The position numbers and the translations under genes were made by a program. The notes beneath the pieces were generated by a model, which ran no database searches, had not been told where the DNA came from, and saw only the letters and a program-made list of their open reading frames with translations. DNA of 64,000 bases from an uncultured Clostridia bacterium. Lineage in GTDB: Bacteria > Bacillota > Clostridia > UBA1381. Positions 9,002 to 17,696 of this stretch are shown piece by piece. The stretch's first letter is position 1. Every line of letters starts with the position of its first letter. The DNA lies in the NCBI GenBank assembly GCA_934476675.1, contig CAKSOE010000008.1:41877-105876 (forward strand), written 5' to 3'.

Positions 9002-10099
9002 TTATTTTAATATAATATTACAAATTCTATCAACGTCATCTAATGTCAAATCAGCATAAAGCGGCAATGTTAAAATCTGTTTTGATATTCTTTTTGCAAT
9101 CGGCGTTTCTTGCAATTCAAACTTTCCATTATAGCAAGCAAATTCATTTGTCACCGGATAGAAATACTTTCTTGCATAAATGTTTTCCTTTGCAAGTTCT
9201 TCAGCAACTTTATCTCTTGATTTACCAAATACTTTTTTATCAAATATTATAGGAAAATATGCATAATTATGAATTATTCCCTTCTGCTCATGCCATGGTG
9301 TTATACCCTGAATATTACTTAAACATTCTATGTACCTTTCAACTGCCTTTTTACGCTTTGCAATTTCTCCGTCTACGTGCCTTAAATTACATAACCCCAT
9401 TGCAGCCTGAAATTCATTCATCTTTGCATTTCCGGCAACCTCCGGATAGCTTTCCGCATTCTCCATTCCGAAATTTTTCTGTATCCGCAGCTCATCAGTC
9501 AGTGCATCATCATGATATGCTATGCATCCGCCCTCAATGGTATTAAACACCTTTGTTGCATGAAAACTAAACATGGCTGCATCTCCGAATGACGCAATTC
9601 CCTGATTTCCTACACGTACTCCAAAGGCATGCGCCGCATCATAAATGACCTTTAAATGATACTTTTGCGCAATTCCTTCAATTGCCTCCACATCACATAC
9701 ATTTCCATATACATGAACCGGAAGAATCGCACTCGTTTTCTCTGTAATTAAATTTTCTATTTTATTCACATCAATTGTATAGTCATCCGGGTTAATGTCG
9801 CAAAAAACCGGCGTTAATCCGTTTCTTACTATTGCCTGGGTGGTAGAAGCAAATGTAAATGGTGTAGTAATAACCTCTCCCGTAAGCTTCATTGCTGCTA
9901 TAATCGATTCTAACGCAAGATGTCCGTTCGTAAATAGTGATATATTGGGCACCGACAAATAATTGCAGAGCCTGTCCTGTAATTCATTATGCTTCACTCC
10001 CATATTGGTCAGCCACCGAGATTCCCATAAATCCCGTATTTCTTCTATGTACTCATCAAATTCCGGCATTGATGACCGTGTTACGTTAATCCTTTTCAT
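9002..10099 (-). CDS. DegT/DnrJ/EryC1/StrS-family PLP sugar aminotransferase (VioA/FdtB-like)
   Basis: PLP-dependent aminotransferase that puts an amino group on a keto-deoxysugar nucleotide, here most likely at C4 of dTDP-4-keto-6-deoxyglucose. The 365 residues include the substrate-loop 'WESRWLTNMGVKH', 'TPFTFASTTQAIVRNGLTPV', 'DAAHAFG' (Asp contacting the PLP ring nitrogen) and 'FSFHATKVFNTIEGG' containing the Schiff-base lysine. The acceptor position (C3 or C4) cannot be read with certainty, but absence of a 3,4-ketoisomerase gene nearby favours C4. It overlaps the ATP-grasp gene upstream by 14 bases. The product would be dTDP-4-amino-4,6-dideoxyhexose. Confidence 0.88.
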   Translation of the reverse strand: MKRINVTRSSMPEFDEYIEEIRDLWESRWLTNMGVKHNELQDRLCNYLSVPNISLFTNGHLALESIIAAMKLTGEVITTPFTFASTTQAIVRNGLTPVFCDINPDDYTIDVNKIENLITEKTSAILPVHVYGNVCDVEAIEGIAQKYHLKVIYDAAHAFGVRVGNQGIASFGDAAMFSFHATKVFNTIEGGCIAYHDDALTDELRIQKNFGMENAESYPEVAGNAKMNEFQAAMGLCNLRHVDGEIAKRKKAVERYIECLSNIQGITPWHEQKGIIHNYAYFPIIFDKKVFGKSRDKVAEELAKENIYARKYFYPVTNEFACYNGKFELQETPIAKRISKQILTLPLYADLTLDDVDRICNIILK

Positions 10100-11114
10100 T
10101 TTCCACCTCTATCAGTTTTATCGCAATATCTTTATGTGAAAGTATATTATAATCTGCTTCTAATATATCTGAATTTATATATTCACCTTTTAACCACTGT
10201 ACAATAGCCAAAGGCAAATCAACTCCCGCAGCATGACTAAACGGATAACCGCCCCCAAATCTGGCGTTCATTTCCAACACGAAAGGCGCTCCATCCACTA
10301 TAAACACATCACAATCCAAATTTCCGATATGCCGCATTAAATCACTAAGCTGTCCCCCCAATTTTCGCAATACAGGGCTATCAACAGTTTTTGCGCAATC
10401 GGTTTCACCCGATCGCATCGCATATTTCAGTTTTACAACCGTGTTCTGATATTGACCTTCTAAATCATTGATAATATCTAATCCATATTCTTGTCCCCGA
10501 AGCATTTCCTGAATAATTACGGAATGTTCCAAATCACAAGCCGCTTCATATTTTAAATATGAATTCTGAATATCTCTCTTTACCTTTTTATAAAATATAT
10601 CTAATTCTTCTATATTAGCAGCCACAAAAACAGCGATAGACCCCATTCCCCATCTCGGCTTAACAATCAGCGGAAAATCCAAAGTTTTATTTTTGATGTT
10701 CGCCTCCGCTTCCTCAACAGACAAATAGGTTTGCGGACAACGGATATGATTCTTTGTTAAAAATTTATATGTATTCCACTTATCATTACAGATATTAATG
10801 ACATTCAAATCCGAAACAATGACTTTGATTCCCTGTTCCAGAAATTTTTTCTTATTTCTTGCTAATACGGGCAAATCAACATCAAATAAAGATATAATAG
10901 CTGAAATATCCTGTTCTTTACAGTAATTTATCAAAAAATCTATATATTCACTATCGTATATTAACGGTGTAACCACGCTTTTATCCGCATAGGAAAACGC
11001 AGGAGTAATGTTTGTGCTGTTTGATACATGCACAAGTCCCCTCCCATTTAACGCTTCTTTAAAATATTGTACTAAGTACCCTCTCCGTCCAACCGATGTT
11101 AATAATATGTTCAT
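10086..11114 (-). CDS. ATP-grasp family ligase
   Basis: A 342-residue ATP-grasp protein related to the short 'carbamoyl-phosphate-synthase-like' proteins found in antigen loci. It has an N-terminal preATP-grasp region (MNILLTSVGRRGYLVQYF) and the ATP-binding core 'DFPLIVKPRWGMGSIAVF', 'VIIQEMLRGQEYGLDII' and the Mg-binding 'PFVLEMNARFGGGYPF'. ATP-grasp enzymes join a carboxylate to an amine via an acyl phosphate. Between an amino-sugar aminotransferase and a GNAT gene, attachment of an amino acid or hydroxy acid to the 4-amino group is a reasonable inference but is unproven. An alternative is ligation on another precursor. Confidence 0.8.
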   Translation of the reverse strand: MNILLTSVGRRGYLVQYFKEALNGRGLVHVSNSTNITPAFSYADKSVVTPLIYDSEYIDFLINYCKEQDISAIISLFDVDLPVLARNKKKFLEQGIKVIVSDLNVINICNDKWNTYKFLTKNHIRCPQTYLSVEEAEANIKNKTLDFPLIVKPRWGMGSIAVFVAANIEELDIFYKKVKRDIQNSYLKYEAACDLEHSVIIQEMLRGQEYGLDIINDLEGQYQNTVVKLKYAMRSGETDCAKTVDSPVLRKLGGQLSDLMRHIGNLDCDVFIVDGAPFVLEMNARFGGGYPFSHAAGVDLPLAIVQWLKGEYINSDILEADYNILSHKDIAIKLIEVENEKD

Positions 11115-11115
11115 A

Positions 11116-11577
11116 TCAATTCTCCAATAATTTATACAGTGTTATATACTTATCTTCTTTTGCTTCTATATCCTTATTTTCACGAAATCCATATTTTTGA
11201 TACATCTTTACTGCTCCGATATTTTCGGAATGTACAAATAACGCGATTCCGGTCATAGAATTTTCCTTAGCAATTTTTTCACAACATCCAATTAACCGAC
11301 CTGCCACTCCATATCGACGATACTCCTTGTCCACTCCCAAAACAGTTATCCACGCGCACCTATCCACTTGATCATTGGCATATATCATGTTTATTCCGAC
11401 AATATCATGCTCAGCTTCCGCAAAAATAATATACCCATATTGATACACTTTCTCAACTAATTTTCTTATATCCGTCTTTTGATCTAATGGAATAGGAAAA
11501 TCCGCTGCAATTGAGTTTAAAAACTGTACTGCAGTATCCAATTGTGTACAATTTCCCACATAGCATTTAATTTCCAT
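11116..11577 (-). CDS. GNAT-family N-acetyltransferase
   Basis: A 153-residue acetyl-CoA-dependent transferase. The central strand ends in 'AWITVLGVDKEYRRYGVAGRLI', the motif A pyrophosphate-binding loop, followed by 'MTGIALFVHSENIGAVKMYQKYGFRE', the typical C-terminal helix and strand of the fold. It is one base from the ATP-grasp gene and two bases from the PLP enzyme gene, indicating a tightly coupled group. It might acetylate the amino sugar or the amino acid attached to it. The acceptor cannot be determined from sequence. Confidence 0.82.
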   Translation of the reverse strand: MEIKCYVGNCTQLDTAVQFLNSIAADFPIPLDQKTDIRKLVEKVYQYGYIIFAEAEHDIVGINMIYANDQVDRCAWITVLGVDKEYRRYGVAGRLIGCCEKIAKENSMTGIALFVHSENIGAVKMYQKYGFRENKDIEAKEDKYITLYKLLEN

Positions 11578-11579
11578 TT

Positions 11580-12512
11580 TTAATTTTCTCCTAATATCAT
11601 ATTAATTTTATCAAAAAACAATGGCGTTCCTCCCGTATGAATAAATAATATTTTCTTATCTTTAATCTGATTGCTGCTTAAATAATCATTCATTCCATAA
11701 AAAGCTTTTCCCGTGTAGGTAGTATCCAGCGGAACTCCATCAATCAAAAATTCTCTCTTAATACATTCAACAATCTGATTGCTGTACTCACCATAACCTC
11801 CCATTAAATATTTATCTGTCAATTCAAAGTTTATATTTTTTTCCGCTCCAAAATAACATTTTAAAAACTTCTGAATTATCTTTGTTTCACGAGATACCTC
11901 ACGCGCAATGGAAATTCCGACAATATTTTCTTTTCCTCTACATTCTTCTTTGCCTGCCAATAGTCCGGAATACGTCATACCGGTTCCTACTGCACAAAAA
12001 ATATAATCAAAGTCTATACCCATTTCTTTTTTTTGTAATTGGATTTCTTTATAAGCTTTGACATATGCCAGCATTGGGGTAACTTCGTTTCCTTCGCCAT
12101 ATTGATTTCCATTAATATAGTATGGTTTATAACCATGATCACAGCACAAACGTAATGTATCTTCGACAGTCTGCGCCACATTCTCTTTTAAACATGATAT
12201 AAGCTGTACACCACACGCTTTCACAATCAAGCTGTTTGTTGTTTCTCTTCTGACCCCATCATCATCACAAGGTGAGATAATATAGGTTTTTACATTATAT
12301 TTTCTGCTCATATTGGCTATAATCCGACATAAATTTGATCTGGCATTTCCATAGCCAATAATACAATCGCATCCATTCTTCTGCATATCCTTAAAATACT
12401 CTTCTGCGATTCGCACCTTGTTTCCGCCAAAAGAAAACGGCAGCAAATCATCTCTTTTTATATAAATACCGTTTTCCGTAGTAAAATTGCTTTTTATGAT
12501 AGGAGTAGTCAT
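11580..12512 (-). CDS. Fold-type II PLP enzyme (ACC deaminase / D-cysteine desulfhydrase-like)
   Basis: The 310-residue tryptophan-synthase-beta-superfamily protein begins with 'GIYIKRDDLLPFSFGGNKVR', where the Lys of GGNKVR is the expected PLP Schiff base. Phosphate-binding and nucleophile segments follow ('GYGNARSNLCRIIA', 'CAVGTGMTYSGLLAG') and the C-terminal 'LFIHTGGTPLFFD' matches the family. Members deaminate D-cysteine, ACC or other small D-amino acids. Inside a surface polysaccharide operon such an enzyme is unusual. It may generate or consume an amino acid used as sugar substituent, or act as a racemase-like enzyme. It starts one base after the flippase gene ends, so it is certainly co-transcribed. 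Confidence 0.82.
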   Translation of the reverse strand: MTTPIIKSNFTTENGIYIKRDDLLPFSFGGNKVRIAEEYFKDMQKNGCDCIIGYGNARSNLCRIIANMSRKYNVKTYIISPCDDDGVRRETTNSLIVKACGVQLISCLKENVAQTVEDTLRLCCDHGYKPYYINGNQYGEGNEVTPMLAYVKAYKEIQLQKKEMGIDFDYIFCAVGTGMTYSGLLAGKEECRGKENIVGISIAREVSRETKIIQKFLKCYFGAEKNINFELTDKYLMGGYGEYSNQIVECIKREFLIDGVPLDTTYTGKAFYGMNDYLSSNQIKDKKILFIHTGGTPLFFDKINMILGEN

Positions 12513-13964
12513 TTACTTTTTCCTTCCCTTGATAATATCTTTTATCGTATTGAGTATATAATCAAAATGTTCCAATTTAAATAATTTTGCTGCTCCTATA
12601 TACACAATAACTCCCACCGTTATTTGTATTAGTAGAGTCCAAATCGAATGTATCGGCAAAGAATTGAATCCAGTTATGATACCGCACATCACAATCGACA
12701 ACACAAATGACGGCAACATATCTTTGACCTGTTCCCAATAGCTATATCCTAATAATTTCTTATTTGGAAAAGCATTAATAAATGAACTGATTATCGTAGT
12801 TAAACATCTTACCCACATCATAGTATACAATCCAAACGGTATGCTGATGCAGAGTCCCAACACACCAATAATCTTCTTGGCTATTTCCAATTTCAAGAAA
12901 ATATCACTTCGTCCTACCGCCTTGATCGCCTGCAAATTTGCCGTATGAATCGGCCAAAAAGCATAAGTAAAGCAACAGAAACGTATAAAAGGTACAGCCG
13001 GTAACCATTTTTCTGTAAGTAGCAACAACGTCAGTGGTTTTGCAATTCCTGCCAATCCAGCCATAAGCGGAAAAATAACAAAAGTGCTTGTAGTTATTGA
13101 TCGTCTTACTATCCCTTTCAGTTTTTCTTTATCCTGTTGAACTTCAGACATGACAGGAAACAAGACACTATCTATGGTTGTATTCACATTTTGAACTATA
13201 AGTATCGGAAATTGTTTTCCACGGTTATAGTATCCTAAATCAGCAGAGGTATAGCATTTACCTATAATCAAAGAATAAATATTATTATATATTGTATCCA
13301 AAAGATTCGAACACAACAGTTTCCAGCCATAGGAAAAAAGTTTACGAACTCGTTTTGGAGAAAACACCCATTCCGGCCGCCATTCCATAGTAAAAAACAA
13401 TACTATCATGCCTACCAGCTGGTTTGACAAATTTTGTCCCACCAAAGCCCATACACCATAACCTTTATAAGCCATAACTATGCCTACAAAAGCGGAAGTA
13501 ACAGTTCCGGACAACGTCGCCCCAAAAAACTTTTTAAATTGCATTGTTTTTTGTACATAAGCCTGTTGCACACTGTTTACTGTACCGATTATAATTCCAA
13601 TACTCAGTACTCGAACCATTGCAATAAGTTTTTCTTCATCGTAAAACCTCGCAATAAAGGGTGCTGCAAAAAACATAATTATATATATAATTATTGAAAT
13701 CATAAGGCTAAAGTACAGCACCGACGAAAAATCCTTATTGTCTGCATTATGTTTTTGTACCAAAGCCTGTCCAAAACTACCCGTTGCAAACACAAATGCG
13801 ATTGATATAAAAACCATAATCAGTCCACTCAATCCATAGTCTTCCGGAGTCAATAAACGTGCCAGCACAATCGATACCAGGAACTGGATTCCCTGTGCAC
13901 CACACCTTTCAGCAAATCGCCAAAACAAGCCGGATATTGTCTGCTGCTTTATATTTTCTTTCAA
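12513..13964 (-). CDS. Polysaccharide flippase, Wzx/TuaB-like (MOP superfamily)
   Basis: Integral membrane protein of 483 residues with about 12-14 hydrophobic segments. It starts with MKENIKQQTISGLFWRFAER, a typical Wzx/TuaB N-terminus, followed by 'FLVSIVLARLLTPEDYGLSGL'. It would move undecaprenyl-linked repeat units across the membrane for polymerisation outside. The conserved loop 'CYTSADLGYYNRGKQFP' is characteristic of this lipopolysaccharide/teichuronic-acid flippase group. It lies 16 bases after a glycosyltransferase gene and directly before the PLP-enzyme gene. Partner polymerase is encoded at 16443-17663. Confidence 0.92.
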   Translation of the reverse strand: MKENIKQQTISGLFWRFAERCGAQGIQFLVSIVLARLLTPEDYGLSGLIMVFISIAFVFATGSFGQALVQKHNADNKDFSSVLYFSLMISIIIYIIMFFAAPFIARFYDEEKLIAMVRVLSIGIIIGTVNSVQQAYVQKTMQFKKFFGATLSGTVTSAFVGIVMAYKGYGVWALVGQNLSNQLVGMIVLFFTMEWRPEWVFSPKRVRKLFSYGWKLLCSNLLDTIYNNIYSLIIGKCYTSADLGYYNRGKQFPILIVQNVNTTIDSVLFPVMSEVQQDKEKLKGIVRRSITTSTFVIFPLMAGLAGIAKPLTLLLLTEKWLPAVPFIRFCCFTYAFWPIHTANLQAIKAVGRSDIFLKLEIAKKIIGVLGLCISIPFGLYTMMWVRCLTTIISSFINAFPNKKLLGYSYWEQVKDMLPSFVLSIVMCGIITGFNSLPIHSIWTLLIQITVGVIVYIGAAKLFKLEHFDYILNTIKDIIKGRKK

Positions 13965-13980
13965 CTACATCCACCTCTTA

Positions 13981-15270
13981 TTATCTGATTAATTTCTTTA
14001 TCTTTCGCATAACCACCTTAACAACACTTTTTAATTCTAAAATATATTGTATTACTTTTAATGTACGAATTTCTTTCCTCCATGTTTTATCCGTATTAAG
14101 ATTTTTGAGTGAAAATATCCACTCCGGCTGAACATCTTTTCGAGATACAGCATACGCATCATATGATTTTTTACATAAATCAATATACTTTTCTTCACTC
14201 ATCTTAATTACTTCAATAATATATTTGCATACATCATCTCCTACTTTATCTGATAAAGCATATTCTTTGCTTTGCGGCAAGTAACCATATACTTGGCAGT
14301 CATACGTGTAATGTCTTGCAGGAATTGAAGGTATACCGGTTCTCGCTCCCGATGAAACACCTCCCGCAACTGAAATATTAAGATGAGCCTTATCAAAATA
14401 ACAGTGTAGCTTACTCGGTTCAACTGCTCCTATTAAATTTATATCTCTCTGTATATACTCAGGATAACTGTTAATAGTTTCTTTTATCTTGTTTTCGCCC
14501 GCCCCATATCCGATTATATCCAGTTTTATTTGATGATAATCTGCTTTTAATTTAGCATAAGCATTTATTAACCCTATCATATAACCTTTATGTGGAAACT
14601 CGAATCGCCCACATGTTATTATTCTGAATTCTTTCCGTTCACTTCTTTTTTTCGCCAGTTCTACATTAAAATCAGATATTATATCAAGTGGTTTTAATAT
14701 CCTTTCTCCTTGATTTTCCACATGTATGCCATACCTATTTCGTATCTCGTCTACATGTCTTTCTGTGAAATATAATATATTAAAATCTTCATTTAATCGT
14801 GTATATATCTTCATAACCTTGTCTTTAACGTATTTTTTTATAAAACCGCTAAAATCCATCTCCGGATAGTAGTGCGACATTGTAAAGTGCGGAATAATAT
14901 AAAATATTTGAAAATTCACATCAGGATATTCGTCTCGTAAACTCTGTAAACGTGCAAAGTCCATAATCCCAAAACATACCGCTGTCACTCTTTCATTTTT
15001 TTCAAATATTAATTTATCATGTTTAAACCAAGTTAATAACCCAATTTTTGTGTTTATCACTTCTACATTATTATCAATAAGACTTTTCCATTCTTTAAAA
15101 ACTTCCAATTTCCCATACTTCAACCATATAAAACGAATATTTTTCTTAGGAATGCATTGTTCTATTTCATTTATTATCCACTTTTCTATTCCTCCCACTG
15201 CTAAGTTAGGATACAAAAAAAGAAATGTATTCTTACCATTTTCGCAACTATTTAATTCGTTACATTCCAT
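13981..15270 (-). CDS. Glycosyltransferase, GT-B fold (GT4-like)
   Basis: A 429-residue cytoplasmic glycosyltransferase. The N-terminal 'FLFLYPNLAVGGIEKWIINE' is the acceptor-domain glycine-rich start of GT4 enzymes. The donor domain shows 'FRIITCGRFEFPHKGYMIGLINAYAKL' and 'LDIIGYGAGENKIKETI'. The usual C-terminal Glu-x7-Glu motif is weak here, replaced by 'NISVAGGVSSGARTGIPSIP', so the exact family is less certain than for its neighbours. The gene overlaps the preceding glycosyltransferase by 11 bases. Base composition is low in GC, as in the rest of the 7-15 kb block. The sugar transferred is unknown. Confidence 0.82.
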   Translation of the reverse strand: MECNELNSCENGKNTFLFLYPNLAVGGIEKWIINEIEQCIPKKNIRFIWLKYGKLEVFKEWKSLIDNNVEVINTKIGLLTWFKHDKLIFEKNERVTAVCFGIMDFARLQSLRDEYPDVNFQIFYIIPHFTMSHYYPEMDFSGFIKKYVKDKVMKIYTRLNEDFNILYFTERHVDEIRNRYGIHVENQGERILKPLDIISDFNVELAKKRSERKEFRIITCGRFEFPHKGYMIGLINAYAKLKADYHQIKLDIIGYGAGENKIKETINSYPEYIQRDINLIGAVEPSKLHCYFDKAHLNISVAGGVSSGARTGIPSIPARHYTYDCQVYGYLPQSKEYALSDKVGDDVCKYIIEVIKMSEEKYIDLCKKSYDAYAVSRKDVQPEWIFSLKNLNTDKTWRKEIRTLKVIQYILELKSVVKVVMRKIKKLIR

Positions 15271-16456
15271 ATACCTTCACATACTCCTCAAATTTATCGA
15301 CCATATCAAATTTTTTTGCACGTTTAAGACAATTCTCTATGCTGTACGGTTTATTTTCGCAAACATTCCGTATTTCTTTTTCAAATGCGTCAATATCATC
15401 ACAGTCCGTAACACTGCCGCTGGTTTCATCGATTATTTCAGGGCTGCCGCCTGTGTTAAAAGTTACAACCGGCGTACCGCATGCCAGCGCTTCAATATTT
15501 ACAGTCGGAAAATTGTCCTCCCTTGTCGGATTTGCAAACACATCTGCTGCGGTGTAAATCTCTGCAAGCTCCGTTTGATTTGCCGTACGTTCCAGACCTA
15601 TTATATTCGGCGGTAAGCTCTCTTTCTGCTCCTTTGACACTCCCACCAAAACAATTCTGAATCTATCCTCGAAACGTTTCGCAAGTTCCAGAAAAACATC
15701 AAATCCTTTTCTTTTTCCCCAAGACGCCGCAACGCCTAAAATTACATATTTATCTTCTAAACCGTAATTTTTTCTGAAGTCGCTTTCGGTTGGTTTAAAT
15801 ACCGATAAATTAATCCCATTATTTATTACTTTTACATCATAGTCTTTCAAAAACGAGCGTTTTACTAAATCTGAAAGCCAACCCGACGGCGTAACAAATG
15901 TCAGCCTTTTTACAGATGTAAATAGCCTTTTTTTCTTGTTGTAATTTCTTTTTGTTCTGTCAGCCCAGTAACTGGCGGGATAAAGCTTACTGTCATATAC
16001 GCATCCGCCGCAGCCTGTTTTCCACTTATCACAGCCTGTTATTTGAAAATGCGGGCATCTGCCGGTAAACGACCAGCAATCATGCAGAGTCCATAATAGC
16101 CGGATATTGTTCTTATTTACATAATCGAAAAATATTTTGTGATTCAAATACCAGCCATGTGTATTATGCAGATGTATTATATCAGGCGAAATTTTCTTCA
16201 ATTCTCTGATCAGCCGTTTTGTTGCCAAATACGAAAACTCCAGCTCATATCCGAAAAACATACCCATAACCATGTGAATACGGTAATCAATCACTGAATC
16301 TATATAACTGTGCCTGCTGTAATCCGTTCCCGCTGACAGACGTGAAGATGAGAAGGTATATACATCTATACCGTATTTTTCACTCACTTTGGCTATATTG
16401 AGCATAATGTTCCCTGTGCTTCCGAAATCATACGCATTTATTTCAACCACTTTCAT
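15260..16456 (-). CDS. Glycosyltransferase family 4 protein
   Basis: A 398-residue GT4 enzyme. The N-terminal 'NAYDFGSTGNIMLNIA' and 'HLHNTHGWYLNHKIFFDY' are typical of the WcaC-like group that also has the cysteine-bearing 'CPHFQITGCDKWKTGCGGC' insert (four Cys, perhaps a metal site). The retaining-enzyme signature 'EDNFPTVNIEALACGTPVV' with Glu-x7-Glu is clear near the C-terminus. The donor is probably a nucleotide sugar made by this operon. It overlaps the polymerase gene by 14 bases and the next glycosyltransferase by 11 bases, consistent with coupled translation. Confidence 0.92.
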   Translation of the reverse strand: MKVVEINAYDFGSTGNIMLNIAKVSEKYGIDVYTFSSSRLSAGTDYSRHSYIDSVIDYRIHMVMGMFFGYELEFSYLATKRLIRELKKISPDIIHLHNTHGWYLNHKIFFDYVNKNNIRLLWTLHDCWSFTGRCPHFQITGCDKWKTGCGGCVYDSKLYPASYWADRTKRNYNKKKRLFTSVKRLTFVTPSGWLSDLVKRSFLKDYDVKVINNGINLSVFKPTESDFRKNYGLEDKYVILGVAASWGKRKGFDVFLELAKRFEDRFRIVLVGVSKEQKESLPPNIIGLERTANQTELAEIYTAADVFANPTREDNFPTVNIEALACGTPVVTFNTGGSPEIIDETSGSVTDCDDIDAFEKEIRNVCENKPYSIENCLKRAKKFDMVDKFEEYVKVYGM

Positions 16457-17663
16457 ACTTTATCAACTCCTTACCATTCGTATTTGCGGCATCATTTTTT
16501 ACAAATGCCAAAAATACAATCAAAAGCGAGCCCATCATATTCTCGTTTGACGTTGATAAAAAATATGCAAGGAAACACAGAAATGCCGCCACAGGCGAGC
16601 TTACATTTTTACGAAACATATTAAAAGTTTTTATCAGCATAAATCCGCCGACAAATATACCGTAATAAGCCAGGAAATTAATATATGTATTTGTATTGCT
16701 TGCATATTCCTGCCTCAGGCGCTTTACTGCCAGCTCCGACTTTATCTCTTCATTTCTTTCGGGAGTGCTTCCAAATACAGGGTTTTCCAAAAAACCTTTA
16801 AATGCTCCCTCCATTCCTATCAAGCGATATGTAATAGAGTTATTCTCGGATTCGCCTCGAATCTTCGCAGTTATATCATCAAAAGTGCCGGTACTGAATA
16901 ATACGCTTATACTGCACAAAATAACTATACTGAGCACTGCGCTTTTAATTCTCTTTTTATCAAAAGCATAGGCTATAACTAAAACCAATATCGGTATTAA
17001 TGCCGCCCCCGACAAGGTGGAAAGAGATGCTAATATGAAAATAACAATATTTGACGTCCTGTGTTTCCTTTTATCTATAAATAAGGTAAAAAACAGCGCT
17101 ACAGTCAAATAAACCTGGTAAGCGCCCGGTTCCCAAAAAGGCCCCATATTTCTCTTAGCTATATCCCCGCGCATAATTGTTGCCGTAAGAAATAGAAATT
17201 TGTACCTTGCTCCGACAGAATTGGTTATAGTGGGCAGAAAATCCATTGATATAATTTGCCGCGCAAAAATCCAAGCCACCAATGAGACTATTGCAATTAC
17301 ACGCATTATGTCACAATAACATTGTGCAAATTTATCTAACGATATGTCGTCGGAAAGCATATAAGAAAACCAAAGGCAGGCAATCATAGTATAATACGAG
17401 TATCCGTTTGTCAATCTGTCTGCCTGAATCGCCGATACCATGACCGAAACCGACAGCAGTATCATATAAATCGGTATCTTTCTTCTCCTTACAATGGCTT
17501 TTTTAAAAAAAACAAACATCGCAATAAAAACAACGCCAAACCTATTCAGATTAATAAAAAATCTATCGGCATTTGTTGCAAAAAGCAATGAATCCGTCAT
17601 ATATATAATGATAAATGTCCATATGTATATTGCTTTATTTTTTATACTCGTTTTCGTTATCAT
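16443..17663 (-). CDS. O-antigen/capsule repeat-unit polymerase, Wzy-like
   Basis: About ten to twelve hydrophobic segments and a long extracytoplasmic loop (around residues 220-300 with 'GESENNSITYRLIGMEGAFKG') describe a Wzy-type polymerase or O-antigen ligase. Such proteins are too diverse for family-level recognition. I place the start at the ATG at 17663 with AAAAAGGATT upstream; a TTG at 17696 abuts the previous stop and lacks a ribosome site. With the flippase at 12513-13964 this defines a Wzx/Wzy-dependent pathway. It polymerises lipid-linked repeats on the outer face of the membrane. Confidence 0.85.
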   Translation of the reverse strand: MITKTSIKNKAIYIWTFIIIYMTDSLLFATNADRFFINLNRFGVVFIAMFVFFKKAIVRRRKIPIYMILLSVSVMVSAIQADRLTNGYSYYTMIACLWFSYMLSDDISLDKFAQCYCDIMRVIAIVSLVAWIFARQIISMDFLPTITNSVGARYKFLFLTATIMRGDIAKRNMGPFWEPGAYQVYLTVALFFTLFIDKRKHRTSNIVIFILASLSTLSGAALIPILVLVIAYAFDKKRIKSAVLSIVILCSISVLFSTGTFDDITAKIRGESENNSITYRLIGMEGAFKGFLENPVFGSTPERNEEIKSELAVKRLRQEYASNTNTYINFLAYYGIFVGGFMLIKTFNMFRKNVSSPVAAFLCFLAYFLSTSNENMMGSLLIVFLAFVKNDAANTNGKELIKYESG

Positions 17664-17696
17664 GTTACCTAATCCTTTTTGGCTTATTGTTATCAA

